64,000 nt of DNA from Desulfovirgula thermocuniculi DSM 16036. GTDB lineage: Bacteria > Bacillota > Desulfotomaculia > Desulfotomaculales > Desulfovirgulaceae. The stretch lies in contig NZ_AUBR01000001.1 of NCBI RefSeq assembly GCF_000429345.1, positions 1-64,000 on the forward strand. The letters are read 5' to 3'. Each line of letters starts with the position of its first letter. The first letter of the stretch is position 1. Of the stretch, positions 15,430-23,353 are shown in pieces. The translations under genes and the position numbers were made by a program. The notes under the pieces are model-generated. The model saw nothing but the letters and a program-made list of their open reading frames with translations. It had not been told where the DNA came from and searched no databases.

Positions 15430-15822
15430 GTGCCTTTGAGGGAGAAGCGTGAGAAGCTGTCCATTAGCTTACCGCCTTCCCAGGCGAAGGCTTTGCGCCG
15501 TCTGGCGGCGGAGATGCACGCGCCCGTGTCGGGCCTGGTGGCGCTGGCGGTGGAGAGGTTCCTGGAGGAGCGCGGCAGCCTGGAGGTGGCCAGGCGTGCG
15601 GAGCTGTTTGCCAGGGCCGCCTTGTGGGGCGTGGCGGAACTGTTGTCTCCGGGCAGTCCCAGGGACGCTGCCAGGCGCTTGGTGGCCGAGGCGAGGGAGC
15701 AGTTGAGGCGAATGGAAGGGCAGGTGAGGCAACGTGATGGTAAAGCTCCTGGTGCTGGGGAGGGAGCGGACGGCAAGGCGGGTGCTGAGGTCGCTGCGCC
15801 TGCTGGGCGACAGCAGGCTTGA
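15430..15822 (+). CDS. Ribbon-helix-helix DNA-binding protein
   Basis: About 130 residues from GTG 15430 (or TTG 15436) behind GGGAGG. KLSISLPPSQAKALRRLA followed by GLVALAVERFLEE is a typical RHH/CopG or MobC-like N-terminus. The middle is helical, and the tail is Ala/Gly-rich. Such proteins often bind transfer origins next to coupling-protein genes, so a relaxosome accessory role is possible. The next gene overlaps it by 89 nt in another frame. Confidence 0.65.
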   Translation: MPLREKREKLSISLPPSQAKALRRLAAEMHAPVSGLVALAVERFLEERGSLEVARRAELFARAALWGVAELLSPGSPRDAARRLVAEAREQLRRMEGQVRQRDGKAPGAGEGADGKAGAEVAAPAGRQQA

Positions 15823-16234
15823 GTACCCGCACCTGCGGCCCTCGGAGTTCTTTGTCCCGGGTACGTACCCGGCCAACCCCAGGCCGGCCATCCCGAAGCT
15901 GTACGCCTTCGTGCTGCACCCGGGCCTGGCCTGGTACCGCGCCTCTCCCTACAACCGCCCGGAGGACGTGGCGCTTGTGGCGGCGAACCTGCTGGCCGGA
16001 CGCCACAACGCCTGGCTCGACTGGGCCGCCGGGTACAGGGCCAGCGGCGCGGTGTGGTTGCTGGTGAAGCCCTACGCCTACGACCGGGCTACCGGGAAGC
16101 GCGTGTGGTTCCGGCCCACACCGGGCGACCTGGGGGCTTTGAGGGAGCTGTGCCCGGTGCAAAGGGAAAGGCCCGCGGCCGGGCAGAGGGTTAGGGAGAG
16201 GACGCCGGAAAGAAGAACCAGGGAGAGGAGGTGA
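15734..16234 (+). CDS. Hypothetical protein upstream of the coupling ATPase
   Basis: 166 residues from GTG 15734 (GTGAGG ribosome site), overlapping the RHH gene and ending 6 nt before the coupling-protein gene. It has aromatic-rich segments (PSEFFVPGTYP, LAWYRASPYNRPEDVALVAANLL) and a very basic Arg/Glu tail. No histidine-hydrophobe-histidine relaxase motif is visible. Position suggests it works with the coupling ATPase. Not recognised. Confidence 0.6.
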   Translation: MMVKLLVLGRERTARRVLRSLRLLGDSRLEYPHLRPSEFFVPGTYPANPRPAIPKLYAFVLHPGLAWYRASPYNRPEDVALVAANLLAGRHNAWLDWAAGYRASGAVWLLVKPYAYDRATGKRVWFRPTPGDLGALRELCPVQRERPAAGQRVRERTPERRTRERR

Positions 16235-16240
16235 CGCAAC

Positions 16241-18070
16241 GTGGCAAAGAGCGGTAAGGAGATTAGTTGGGAAGAGTTCCTGGGCTACGTGCTCCTGGCG
16301 GGCCTCGGCCTGCTGGTGCTGAAGGCCCTCTGGGAGCGGTTCCTGGCCTGGCTGGCGTTGCCGGGCCACAAGGCCCTGTTCGTGCTGGCCCTGGCGGGGC
16401 TCGCGGCGCTGGCCTGGGGGGCCTTGCGGGCCAGGCGGTCTGTACGGCACGGCCCAGGCGTGGTGCGCGGCATGGAGGTTATAGAGGGCGGCTGGGCCGG
16501 CGATGCGGACATAGCGAGCCACTGCGAGTTCGGCCCGCCTAGGCCCGGCAACGGGCTGATCCCGCTGGGCAAGCTCAATGGCCGCATCGTGCGCGTCCAC
16601 CCCGAGAAGGGCAAGGTCAAGATGGCCGGGCACATGCTGGTAGTGGGCGCTACGGGCACAGGTAAGTCCTACACCCTGGTGAGAAACGACATCATAGCTG
16701 GCGCAATGGACGGGCACTCGATGGTCATAACCGACCCGAAGGGCGAGCTTCTGCGCGACATGGGCTTCTGGCTGGCGGAGAGGCAGGGCTACCGGGTGCT
16801 GGTGTTCAACTTAATTGACCCTTCCCGGAGCCACTGGTGGAATCCCATCCTGGAGTGCCGCGGCTGGGATGAGATGATGGACTTGACCAACTGGCTGATT
16901 TCGTCGGCTGGCGACGACCATGCCTTTTTCAGCGGCGGTGAAAAGAACGTCTTCCTGGCCGCGGTGGCGTATGTGCGCTGGGCACTGCCAGAGGAATACC
17001 GCCACCTGCGGGCCGCGCTGTCCTTTTTAAGCTGGCCCCAGGAAGCGGCGGACGAAGCGTACAAGGAGGCCTTCCGCCAAGGCAAAGTCCCGCAGGACGC
17101 AATAGAGACGTGGAGCGCGGCGCAGGGGCACTACGACAACTACGTTGAGGGCGTCCGCAACAAGGTGCGGGAACTGGTGAAGGGGCGCCTGGCCGCGCTG
17201 ACCAGCAGGAGCGACTTCGACCTGCGGAGTTTGGGCGAAGAGAAGACCGCGCTGTTCATGATACTCCCTGAAGAAGGAGACTACCGTGCAATTCTGGTAC
17301 CCTTCTACACCTTCATGTTCAGGCGACTGCGGGAGAAGGCCGACGCTGATGGCGGTAGACTGAAGGTCCCGGTGCGCTTCATTATGGACGAGTTTGCCAA
17401 CATCGGGAAGATACCCGATATTGACAAGCTCTTCTCCCTTGGCCGCGGCCGGGGCCTGTACGGGCACATAATCTTGCAAAACATCGGCCAGCTAAAGGGA
17501 CTTTACAGCAAAGACCGCATGTGGAGTGCTGTTGCGGGCAACTGCCCGATAAAGTTATGCTTAGCGACTGACGACCTGGAAACTGCCAGGTGGTTTACGT
17601 CCCTAATGGGCGGGGCCAAGGTGCGCAGGGTGACGGAGCGCAGGGACGTCACCTATCCCTGGAACAAGCTGGAGACGCCAAAGAAAACCGAAGCGACCGC
17701 TGACGTGGAGACGATGTTCGATTGGGAACTCCTGCAACTCCCCGAAGACGACTGCGTGGCTGTCCTCCGCGGCAAGAAGCCTCTGTACATGCAGAAGTTG
17801 GCGTGGACTGAGTTGCCGCAGTCAAAAGAGATCATGGCCTGCCCCAAGGCCAACCCGGAGATGTTTACCGGCGTGAGGGACTGCGCCGTGGCGCTCCCGC
17901 CCTGGCCCGAAAAGGCGGAGGCCGCGCCGCAGGAGCCGAAGCGGAGCAGGGGCAGGGCCGCGGAGAGGGCCGTAGAACCCGAGCCCGAGCCCGAACCGGG
18001 GCGGGAACTGGGAGGAGGGCCGGAGCGGGGAGAGCAGAGCGAGGACACCTTCGCCGACCTGGGCATCTAG
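16241..18070 (+). CDS. Type IV coupling protein (VirD4/TraG family)
   Basis: 609 residues from GTG 16241. Two N-terminal membrane helices (residues about 12-30 and 38-62) anchor it. Walker A is VVGATGTGKSYT near 135, followed by ITDPKGELL, a strong TraG/VirD4 signature. RFIMDEFANIGKIPDID is Walker B, and HIILQNIGQL is the conserved C-terminal motif. The protein feeds DNA-protein complexes into a type IV secretion channel. No VirB4 or relaxase gene is visible in this element, so it may use another channel or be mobilised. Confidence 0.92.
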   Translation: MAKSGKEISWEEFLGYVLLAGLGLLVLKALWERFLAWLALPGHKALFVLALAGLAALAWGALRARRSVRHGPGVVRGMEVIEGGWAGDADIASHCEFGPPRPGNGLIPLGKLNGRIVRVHPEKGKVKMAGHMLVVGATGTGKSYTLVRNDIIAGAMDGHSMVITDPKGELLRDMGFWLAERQGYRVLVFNLIDPSRSHWWNPILECRGWDEMMDLTNWLISSAGDDHAFFSGGEKNVFLAAVAYVRWALPEEYRHLRAALSFLSWPQEAADEAYKEAFRQGKVPQDAIETWSAAQGHYDNYVEGVRNKVRELVKGRLAALTSRSDFDLRSLGEEKTALFMILPEEGDYRAILVPFYTFMFRRLREKADADGGRLKVPVRFIMDEFANIGKIPDIDKLFSLGRGRGLYGHIILQNIGQLKGLYSKDRMWSAVAGNCPIKLCLATDDLETARWFTSLMGGAKVRRVTERRDVTYPWNKLETPKKTEATADVETMFDWELLQLPEDDCVAVLRGKKPLYMQKLAWTELPQSKEIMACPKANPEMFTGVRDCAVALPPWPEKAEAAPQEPKRSRGRAAERAVEPEPEPEPGRELGGGPERGEQSEDTFADLGI

Positions 18071-18072
18071 GG

Positions 18073-18106
18073 GGCCCGGCAAAAGGCGCGCCGGGCCTTT
18101 TCTTTT
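18073..18106 (+). terminator. Terminator abutting the next ribosome site
   Basis: GGCCCGGC pairs with GCCGGGCC, then a T-rich tract to about 18106; GCGGGGGGTGA follows at once. Confidence 0.85.
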
Positions 18107-18121
18107 GCGGGGGGTGAAACA

Positions 18122-18361
18122 GTGCGGTGTCCGGTTTGCGGGAAGGAACTGGCCGCGGGGCCTAGAGAGCGGGTCGTGCGGTTTGCCCCCGGCGCGGCGC
18201 TGGATCTCCGCAGCCTCGACTGGGGAGAGAGGGCGTTTGCCCACCCACCCTGCGGCTGGGTGGTGGTCAGGCCGGGGGTGCCGGGAGAGAGCACCGGGCG
18301 GGGGGAGGGGTTTAAGCCGTGCCGGGGCGCAACTACCGCCGGGGCTACCGGGCCGAACTGA
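18122..18361 (+). CDS. Small protein with N-terminal CxxC knuckle
   Basis: 79 residues from GTG 18122 behind GGGGGGTGA. MRCPVCGKEL starts a half zinc ribbon; a third and fourth ligand may be the later HPPCGW and KPC. It overlaps the next gene by 43 nt. Function unknown. Confidence 0.55.
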   Translation: MRCPVCGKELAAGPRERVVRFAPGAALDLRSLDWGERAFAHPPCGWVVVRPGVPGESTGRGEGFKPCRGATTAGATGPN

Positions 18362-18615
18362 AGGCCAGGGAAGAGCTTGAGCGCCAAGGCTACCTTGTGG
18401 TGCGGGCCGCCGGGTCGAAGGGGCCGGTCGACCTGGTGGCCGTGGGGCCGGACGGCGTGCGGTTAATCCAGGTGAGACGCACCAGGAGGGGCAGCAATGG
18501 CCTGGCCAGTGCCCTTCGGGAACTGGAGAGGGTGCCCGCGCCGCCCGGAGTGACCAGGGAAGCCTGGCTGTGGCGGGACAAAGAGGGCTTCGTGGCCAAG
18601 GAGAGGTTAGCGTAG
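18319..18615 (+). CDS. Hjc-like PD-(D/E)XK nuclease
   Basis: 98 residues from GTG 18319. RRGYRAELKAREELERQGYLVVRAAGSKGPVDLVAVGPDGVRLIQVRR matches the archaeal-type Holliday-junction resolvase core when read in parts: an early Glu, GSKGPVDLVAV for the aspartate strand, and an IQV strand. The usual lysine of the E-x-K motif appears as arginine (QVRR). Such enzymes resolve recombination intermediates or cut branched DNA. The changed residue could lower or shift activity. Confidence 0.7.
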   Translation: MPGRNYRRGYRAELKAREELERQGYLVVRAAGSKGPVDLVAVGPDGVRLIQVRRTRRGSNGLASALRELERVPAPPGVTREAWLWRDKEGFVAKERLA

Positions 18616-18622
18616 GCGGGAA

Positions 18623-18665
18623 GGTCGTCCGGTAAAGGGAAAAGCCGGGCGGCCTTTTTGTTTTT
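18623..18665 (+). terminator. Terminator
   Basis: GGTCGTCCGG pairs with CCGGGCGGCC (three wobble pairs), then two T-runs. Confidence 0.75.
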
Positions 18666-18698
18666 GCAGGACACTCCCCGGAAAGGAGGTGAGTTTGG

Positions 18699-19271
18699 AT
18701 GTTGCCGTGCGCAATGAATGTAGCCGCGTACCCCTGCGGCATCGACCCAGGCCGTTGCCCGCTGGCGGACGTGCCCGGGTACAGGGCCGAACCCGACCCC
18801 GAGCGCCTGCTGCTGGAGCACTTTCAAAAGCCCGGCACGGCTATTGTGTTCGTACCCGATGCCGGGTACGGCAGGAATGCCCTGGCCGCGAAGCTCCGGG
18901 GGGCGGGGGTCGAAGTGGTGGAGGTCGCCTGGGGCGCCAAGGCGGACCCGGAGGCCGCGCGGGAGTTGGCGGAGCGCATGGCCTCCGCGCGGGCGAGGGG
19001 CGAGAGGATCGCGCTCTTCGCGCCGGGCGTGGAGGAGCTGCGCCGCTGGTCGGAGGGGGGCTTGAAAACCACCGGGGGTGACCAGGGCAGGCCGGCCCTC
19101 CGTTACGTGGAGGGGGGTTGGACGCTGTTCTGGAACATGATCCGCATTGGCTCGAGTCCTGCGGCCAACCACCTGGTGGCGGTCGCCGCCCCTTTTTCCG
19201 AGGAAGACTTGAAATACCTCAAACAGATGCCCGGCAGGGCAACGGTAGTGTTCCTGCCGCCCGGGCGGTAA
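18699..19271 (+). CDS. Hypothetical protein
   Basis: 190 residues from ATG 18699 behind AAAGGAGGTGAG. Alternating strands and helices (GTAIVFVPDAGYGRNALAAKL, VEVVEVAW, RIALFAPGVEELRRW) suggest an alpha/beta fold like a Rossmann domain. Two early cysteines (CAMNVAAYPC) and CGIDPGRCP stand out. Not recognised. A terminator follows the stop. Confidence 0.6.
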   Translation: MLPCAMNVAAYPCGIDPGRCPLADVPGYRAEPDPERLLLEHFQKPGTAIVFVPDAGYGRNALAAKLRGAGVEVVEVAWGAKADPEAARELAERMASARARGERIALFAPGVEELRRWSEGGLKTTGGDQGRPALRYVEGGWTLFWNMIRIGSSPAANHLVAVAAPFSEEDLKYLKQMPGRATVVFLPPGR

Positions 19272-19273
19272 AG

Positions 19274-19322
19274 AGGGGGAAAGGGGCCGGAGAGGGGACA
19301 CCCCTCCCGGCCCCTCTCTTTT
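19274..19322 (+). terminator. Terminator
   Basis: AGAGGGGgaaaGGGGCCGG pairs with CCGGCCCCTCTC, followed by TTTTT. Confidence 0.85.
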
Positions 19323-19484
19323 TCCGGGCGGACTGGCCTGCCGTATGCCGGTGGAAAAACGGACAGCACGCGGCGGGCGGGTGGAAAATCAATCCGTCCA
19401 GTTTTGGACCGGTTGCCGGAGAGCTATTAGTGGCCACTCTCCTCAAATTTGGGGAGATTGGCCGGGGAAGGAGGGAAGCAAAAA

Positions 19485-20072
19485 ATGACCGCCGCGGACA
19501 AGAGGCTGGCCGCGCTCGCGCGGGGCCGCCTCACCCTCGCGGCCAGGCACCTGGCGAAGAGGGTCGCCGCCGCCGGGGAGGGCTGGCCGGAAAAGCTGGT
19601 GCGGGGCGACCCGGCCCTTTTGGGGGCCTTCTCCTGGGCGCTGGCGGCCCTTGCGGGCTGGGCGGGCTGCGAGCTGGGCGCGGTCCCGCGCCCCCTGCCC
19701 GGCGGCGCGGGCTACCTTGTGGAGGCCCCGCACCTGCTGGTGCCGTGCCTCCACGCAGGCACGGCCCAGGAGGTGGTGCCCTCCCTGCTGGCCCGGGGCA
19801 AAGAGGTGCGGGCGGAGGCGCTTGCGGGGGCGAAAGAGTTCGTGCCCGCGGCCCTGCTGGACCTTTTGCCCCTGGTGGCCCGGTACCCGCGGCTTTCTGC
19901 GGCTGTCTGGGCGTTGCGCGGGGAAGAGTTAGTGCCCTTCGACGCCTGCGAGTTAGCCCGCCAGATAGCGGCGGGCGTGGGAAAGCGGGGCGGCCCAGTG
20001 AAAGCCTGCGGGGGAGAGGTGCTGTCGTACAGACTTTTCAAGCTGTGCCAAGAAGTATCATCGAGGAGGTGA
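19485..20072 (+). CDS. Hypothetical protein
   Basis: 195 residues from ATG 19485 behind GGAAGGAGGGA. Helical, alanine- and leucine-rich, with a basic N-terminus (RLAALARGRLTLAARHLAKR) and a cysteine-bearing C-terminus. No domain recognised. It stands 6 nt ahead of the DUF457 gene and is probably co-translated. Confidence 0.55.
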   Translation: MTAADKRLAALARGRLTLAARHLAKRVAAAGEGWPEKLVRGDPALLGAFSWALAALAGWAGCELGAVPRPLPGGAGYLVEAPHLLVPCLHAGTAQEVVPSLLARGKEVRAEALAGAKEFVPAALLDLLPLVARYPRLSAAVWALRGEELVPFDACELARQIAAGVGKRGGPVKACGGEVLSYRLFKLCQEVSSRR

Positions 20073-20078
20073 CCGCGC

Positions 20079-20567
20079 ATGACCGGCAAGACCCACGCCG
20101 CCGCCGGCGCCTTCGTGGGGGCGGCCCTGGGCCACCTGGCTGGCGAACCCTACCTGGGCATGGCTTTGGGCGCCCTGGGCGGGCTGCTGCCGGACGTAGA
20201 CCACCCCGGTTCCTGGGCGGGCCGCAGGCTGAGGCCCGTGGCGGTACTCCTGGAAAACCTGGCGGGGCACAGGACTGTGACGCACACCCTCTGGTTCGCG
20301 CTGTTTCTGGGCGGCCTGGGGGCGCTGCTGGCGGCGTGCCTGCGGGGCCTGGCGGCGCTGTCCGTGTGGTTTGCGGCCCTGGCCCTCTTTGTCGGGGCGC
20401 TCTCGCACCTGGCGCTCGACGCCCTGACCAGGAGCGGCATAGAACCCCTGGCCCCGGTGAAGTCGTGGCACGTCAGGGGCCCACTCGTTACCGGTGACCC
20501 CTTTGTGGAGTGGCCCGCGGCGGCGCTCTTCGCGCTGGGCGCGCTGAGGTTGGCGGGGCTTATTTAG
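20079..20567 (+). CDS. YdjM/DUF457-family membrane metal-dependent hydrolase
   Basis: 162 residues from ATG 20079 behind GGAGGTGAC. The family signature is clear: TGKTHAAAGAFVG, GGLLPDVDHPGS, then HRTVTHTLWF. These His and Asp residues bind a metal at the membrane surface. Four to five hydrophobic segments follow. Members are common on phages and integrated elements; the substrate is unknown. Confidence 0.82.
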   Translation: MTGKTHAAAGAFVGAALGHLAGEPYLGMALGALGGLLPDVDHPGSWAGRRLRPVAVLLENLAGHRTVTHTLWFALFLGGLGALLAACLRGLAALSVWFAALALFVGALSHLALDALTRSGIEPLAPVKSWHVRGPLVTGDPFVEWPAAALFALGALRLAGLI

Positions 20568-20599
20568 CAAATTCAGGCAACCAGGGAGGAGGTGAAGCG

Positions 20600-21139
20600 T
20601 TGAGGGAGGTAGTTATCGAACTGCTTAAAGGGATTGAGACTGCACTCAAAGCCGGGGGCGATGCGCTAGAAGAGAGGGCCGCGCTGGCAGTAGCCTTGGC
20701 TGAGGGCTACGCCAGGGCCTTCGGGTCACGTGTCTTTGGCCTGGGCAGTGCGGCGGTCTACGGCACGGTAGGCCCCTACCGCCTGGGCCACGTGTTCCTG
20801 GTGGCGGAGGAGCTGGGGGAGTACGCCGCGGCGGGCTTCCCCTTACCGCCCGGCACAAGGGGAGCTGGTGCATTAAACGTACTGGCGACCGGCAGGGAGG
20901 AGGCCGCGCCGTTTGGCTGCCTGCTGGCCGGGGCATACGGGACTTTTTCTTCGATTTTCGTGTACTCTTCGTGGACGGAGGGCTACTCCTCCCGCCCCGC
21001 GCTGAAGCTTTTGAGCGGGCTGTACCGCGCTATTGCTAGCGGGGACGTGCCCCTGGACGCCCCCGCAAGGAAGTTTTTAAGGCTTTACGAGGAGAACATT
21101 GCAATGCCATTGGGGAGGTGGGCAGAGTGGCGGAGTTGA
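20600..21139 (+). CDS. Hypothetical protein
   Basis: 179 residues from TTG 20600 behind GGAGGAGGTGAAG. Starts with a helical region (LKGIETALKAGGDALEERAALAVALAEGY), then small-residue-rich stretches (FGLGSAAVYGTVGPY). No domain recognised. The next gene starts 13 nt before its stop. Confidence 0.55.
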   Translation: MREVVIELLKGIETALKAGGDALEERAALAVALAEGYARAFGSRVFGLGSAAVYGTVGPYRLGHVFLVAEELGEYAAAGFPLPPGTRGAGALNVLATGREEAAPFGCLLAGAYGTFSSIFVYSSWTEGYSSRPALKLLSGLYRAIASGDVPLDAPARKFLRLYEENIAMPLGRWAEWRS

Positions 21140-21348
21140 CTTACGAAGAGGTCTCGGCCCTGCTGGCCAGGCTTGGCATTGCGGGCCGGGCCGACCCGGC
21201 GGTGGGCAAAGTGCTCCTGCCCGGCCGGGGGGAGCTTGAGAGGCTAGCCAGCTTCTTCGACTGCTACCTACACCCCCTGGCAGTGGGCTTCGAGGCCTGC
21301 GGTTGGGAGTTCACACTAAGACTGGAAAAGGGAGGTGAGGCGGCGTGA
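21127..21348 (+). CDS. Small hypothetical protein
   Basis: 73 residues from GTG 21127 behind GGGGAGGTG. LTYEEVSALLARLGI and ERLASFFDCYLHPLAVGF are helical. Its ends overlap both neighbours by a few bases, so it belongs to a coupled operon. Unknown. Confidence 0.55.
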   Translation: MAELTYEEVSALLARLGIAGRADPAVGKVLLPGRGELERLASFFDCYLHPLAVGFEACGWEFTLRLEKGGEAA

Positions 21349-22175
21349 CGGGACGCTTTGCCTTTTTCTTGGTGGCCCTGCGCTTTATCGCTACCTTGTC
21401 CGGCAAAGCCGCGGGCCTGCTGGCGCGCTTTGCCGGGAGGTTCGTGAGGGAGAGTTTGCAAGCGTTGACAGGCTTTGCCCGCGAGCGGCCCCGCATGGCC
21501 TTCCTCGGGGCGGTGCTGCTGGCGGTGTTCTTCGCTTTCCTCGTGCCTTCGCTGTATTTGCACTCGCCGCCAGCGCCGCCGCCACAGCAGCAACAAGAGG
21601 TGGGGCAGCAGCACGAGGCCGCGCCGCCCCTGCTGGGCGTGCGGCCCGTGGTGAGCGGCCCGCTGCGCGTGGGGGAGCGCGAAAACGTGACGGGAGTGAC
21701 CCTCGGCGGCGTCCTGCCGCCCGGCAGGGTACTGGTGGTAGAACCCTCCCCCGCTGAACCCTCCGCCTGGGGCAACATCTGGGCCACCAGGCAGGAGGAG
21801 GTGAGGCCCGTGGCGGCCACGGTCACCTGGCCCCTCGGCGGTAAGTACACCCACCTGGCCGCGCAGGTGGGCTTTTTGCCCCCGAAGGGGAGCGGTAAAC
21901 CGGGTGGGAAGTATGAGCTCTTCCTCGACGGGCGCAAGGTCTGGGAGACGGTCGTGACCGCCGATGACGCCGCCATGGGCAGGGCCGCAGACCGCCCGCT
22001 GGAGTTGGACTTGAGCGGGGCGAGGGTGTTGACTTTGCGGGTGCAGGCGCTGTCGGCCGCGGAGGGGAAGTACAGCTTCACCCCCACGGTGCCCTACCCG
22101 CTGGCGCTATACGAAATCGCCTTAACTCCGGCGCAACAGGAAGGGGGCGCGGGCAATGGAGCAACCCAGGGCTAG
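21345..22175 (+). CDS. Membrane-anchored protein with NPCBM-like domain
   Basis: 276 residues from GTG 21345. A cytosolic basic helix precedes one membrane helix (MAFLGAVLLAVFFAFLVPSLYL, read with its flanks, residues about 48-70). A Pro/Gln-rich linker follows, then an outer domain of about 150 residues (GKYTHLAAQVGFLPPKG, KYELFLDGRKVWE, LDLSGARVLTLRV) that resembles the NPCBM carbohydrate-binding fold. It overlaps the AAA+ ATPase gene by 20 nt, so the two may work together across the membrane. Confidence 0.6.
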   Translation: MTGRFAFFLVALRFIATLSGKAAGLLARFAGRFVRESLQALTGFARERPRMAFLGAVLLAVFFAFLVPSLYLHSPPAPPPQQQQEVGQQHEAAPPLLGVRPVVSGPLRVGERENVTGVTLGGVLPPGRVLVVEPSPAEPSAWGNIWATRQEEVRPVAATVTWPLGGKYTHLAAQVGFLPPKGSGKPGGKYELFLDGRKVWETVVTADDAAMGRAADRPLELDLSGARVLTLRVQALSAAEGKYSFTPTVPYPLALYEIALTPAQQEGGAGNGATQG

Positions 22176-23229
22176 GTTCGACCCGGAGACTTTTCTCGAC
22201 CGCCTGAGCGCGAAGTGGCCCAACTGGCCGCGCTGGGCGGGCTTCGTGGGCGGCGCGCTTGCGGGCTCGCTGTTGCACAAGAAGGGCTTCCCGCTGGCCT
22301 TGACCTACGCCGTGTGGCTCGGCCTCACGCTGGCGGGCTGGTGGGTGTCCAGGCAGGGCCAGGCCGCGGGGCACGTGGCGGGGGAGGAGGGGGCCACTAC
22401 CGCCGCGCCCCCTCCTCCCTCCCAGTCCAGGCCCAGGAGGCGCAGCCCCGAAGAGGTCTGGCGGGAGATAGACTCCCTGGTGGGCCTGGCCGAAGTGAAA
22501 GAAAAGTTGCGGGAAGTCGCGGCCGTGGTGCGTGCCAACCGCGAGCGCAGGAGGATGGGCCTGCCGCCGCTGAAGCAGAGCCTGCACATGATGTTTACCG
22601 GTAATCCGGGCACGGGCAAGACCACGATCGCCAGGCTCGTCGGGGAACTCTTCGCCGCGCTGGGCGTGTTGCCGAGCGGGCACTTAGTGGAAGTCGACAG
22701 GGGCAAGCTGACGGGGGTCTACCGTGGCGAGCCGGCAAAGTTCACCGAAGAGGCGGTGAAGCGGGCACTCGGCGGGGTGCTCTTCATAGACGAGGCCTAT
22801 GCCCTGGCGAAAAAGGACTGGTACGGCTACGACACCCAGGGCAGCGAGGTCTTGTCAACGCTGGTCAAGCTGATGGAGGACTACAGGGACAGGGTGTGCG
22901 TCATCCTGGCAGGGTACACGGAGCCCACGAGGGAACTGTTCAAGGTGAACCCCGGCCTGGAGAGCCGGATAGCCTTCACCATAGAGTTTCCCGATTATTC
23001 GCCGGAAGAACTGCTGGCCATAGCCCGCCTGGAGGCCCGGAAGCAGAACTTCCACTTGGCCCCCGGCGCCGAGGACTGGCTCCTGGAACACTTCTACTTC
23101 GTGCAACCCCGCATCGGCGAGCTCGGCAACGGCCGCTACGCCCGCAAGCTCGTGGAGGAGGCCATCAGGAGGGCCGTGATGGCGGGCAGGCCAGCGGGCG
23201 AACTGCGGGCCGAGGACTTTCTAGAGTAG
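22156..23229 (+). CDS. SpoVK/CbbX-family AAA+ ATPase with membrane segment
   Basis: 357 residues. An N-terminal hydrophobic segment (residues about 25-65) is followed by a Pro-rich linker and the AAA+ core from about 105: LVGLAEVKEKLREVA, Walker A FTGNPGTGKTTIARL, Walker B GGVLFIDEAYAL, and sensor RIAFTIEFPDY. The SpoVK/CbbX/EccA group remodels protein complexes. The membrane anchor and the coupled NPCBM-like gene suggest a surface or secretion role. A terminator follows the stop. Confidence 0.85.
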   Translation: MEQPRARFDPETFLDRLSAKWPNWPRWAGFVGGALAGSLLHKKGFPLALTYAVWLGLTLAGWWVSRQGQAAGHVAGEEGATTAAPPPPSQSRPRRRSPEEVWREIDSLVGLAEVKEKLREVAAVVRANRERRRMGLPPLKQSLHMMFTGNPGTGKTTIARLVGELFAALGVLPSGHLVEVDRGKLTGVYRGEPAKFTEEAVKRALGGVLFIDEAYALAKKDWYGYDTQGSEVLSTLVKLMEDYRDRVCVILAGYTEPTRELFKVNPGLESRIAFTIEFPDYSPEELLAIARLEARKQNFHLAPGAEDWLLEHFYFVQPRIGELGNGRYARKLVEEAIRRAVMAGRPAGELRAEDFLE

Positions 23230-23267
23230 GCGCGGGCAGACCGAGAAGCCCGCGCCTTTCTTTTTTT
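23230..23267 (+). terminator. Terminator
   Basis: GCGCGGGC at 23230-23237 pairs with GCCCGCGC at 23248-23255, then CTTTCTTTTTTT. Confidence 0.9.
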
Positions 23268-23277
23268 GGGAGCCTTT

Positions 23278-23317
23278 CCCGGCGGCGGGTGTTCTGGCGG
23301 GGGAGTCCGCCGCCGGG
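23278..23317 (+). promoter_or_regulatory. Hairpin ahead of the S1-domain gene
   Basis: An 11-bp perfect stem: CCCGGCGGCGG at 23278-23288 with 23307-23317. Its lead-in CCTTTCCCGGCGG matches the hairpin lead-in after parM at 13602. No T-tract follows; GAGAGAGGGGGGATAG is the downstream ribosome site. Confidence 0.5.
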
Positions 23318-23353
23318 CAAAGGGCAAAAAATGCGAGAGAGGGGGGATAGCGT

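Noticed and set aside
15464-16717. Minus-strand frame of 417 codons
   Set aside because: It crosses three well-supported plus-strand genes and contains no recognisable domain.
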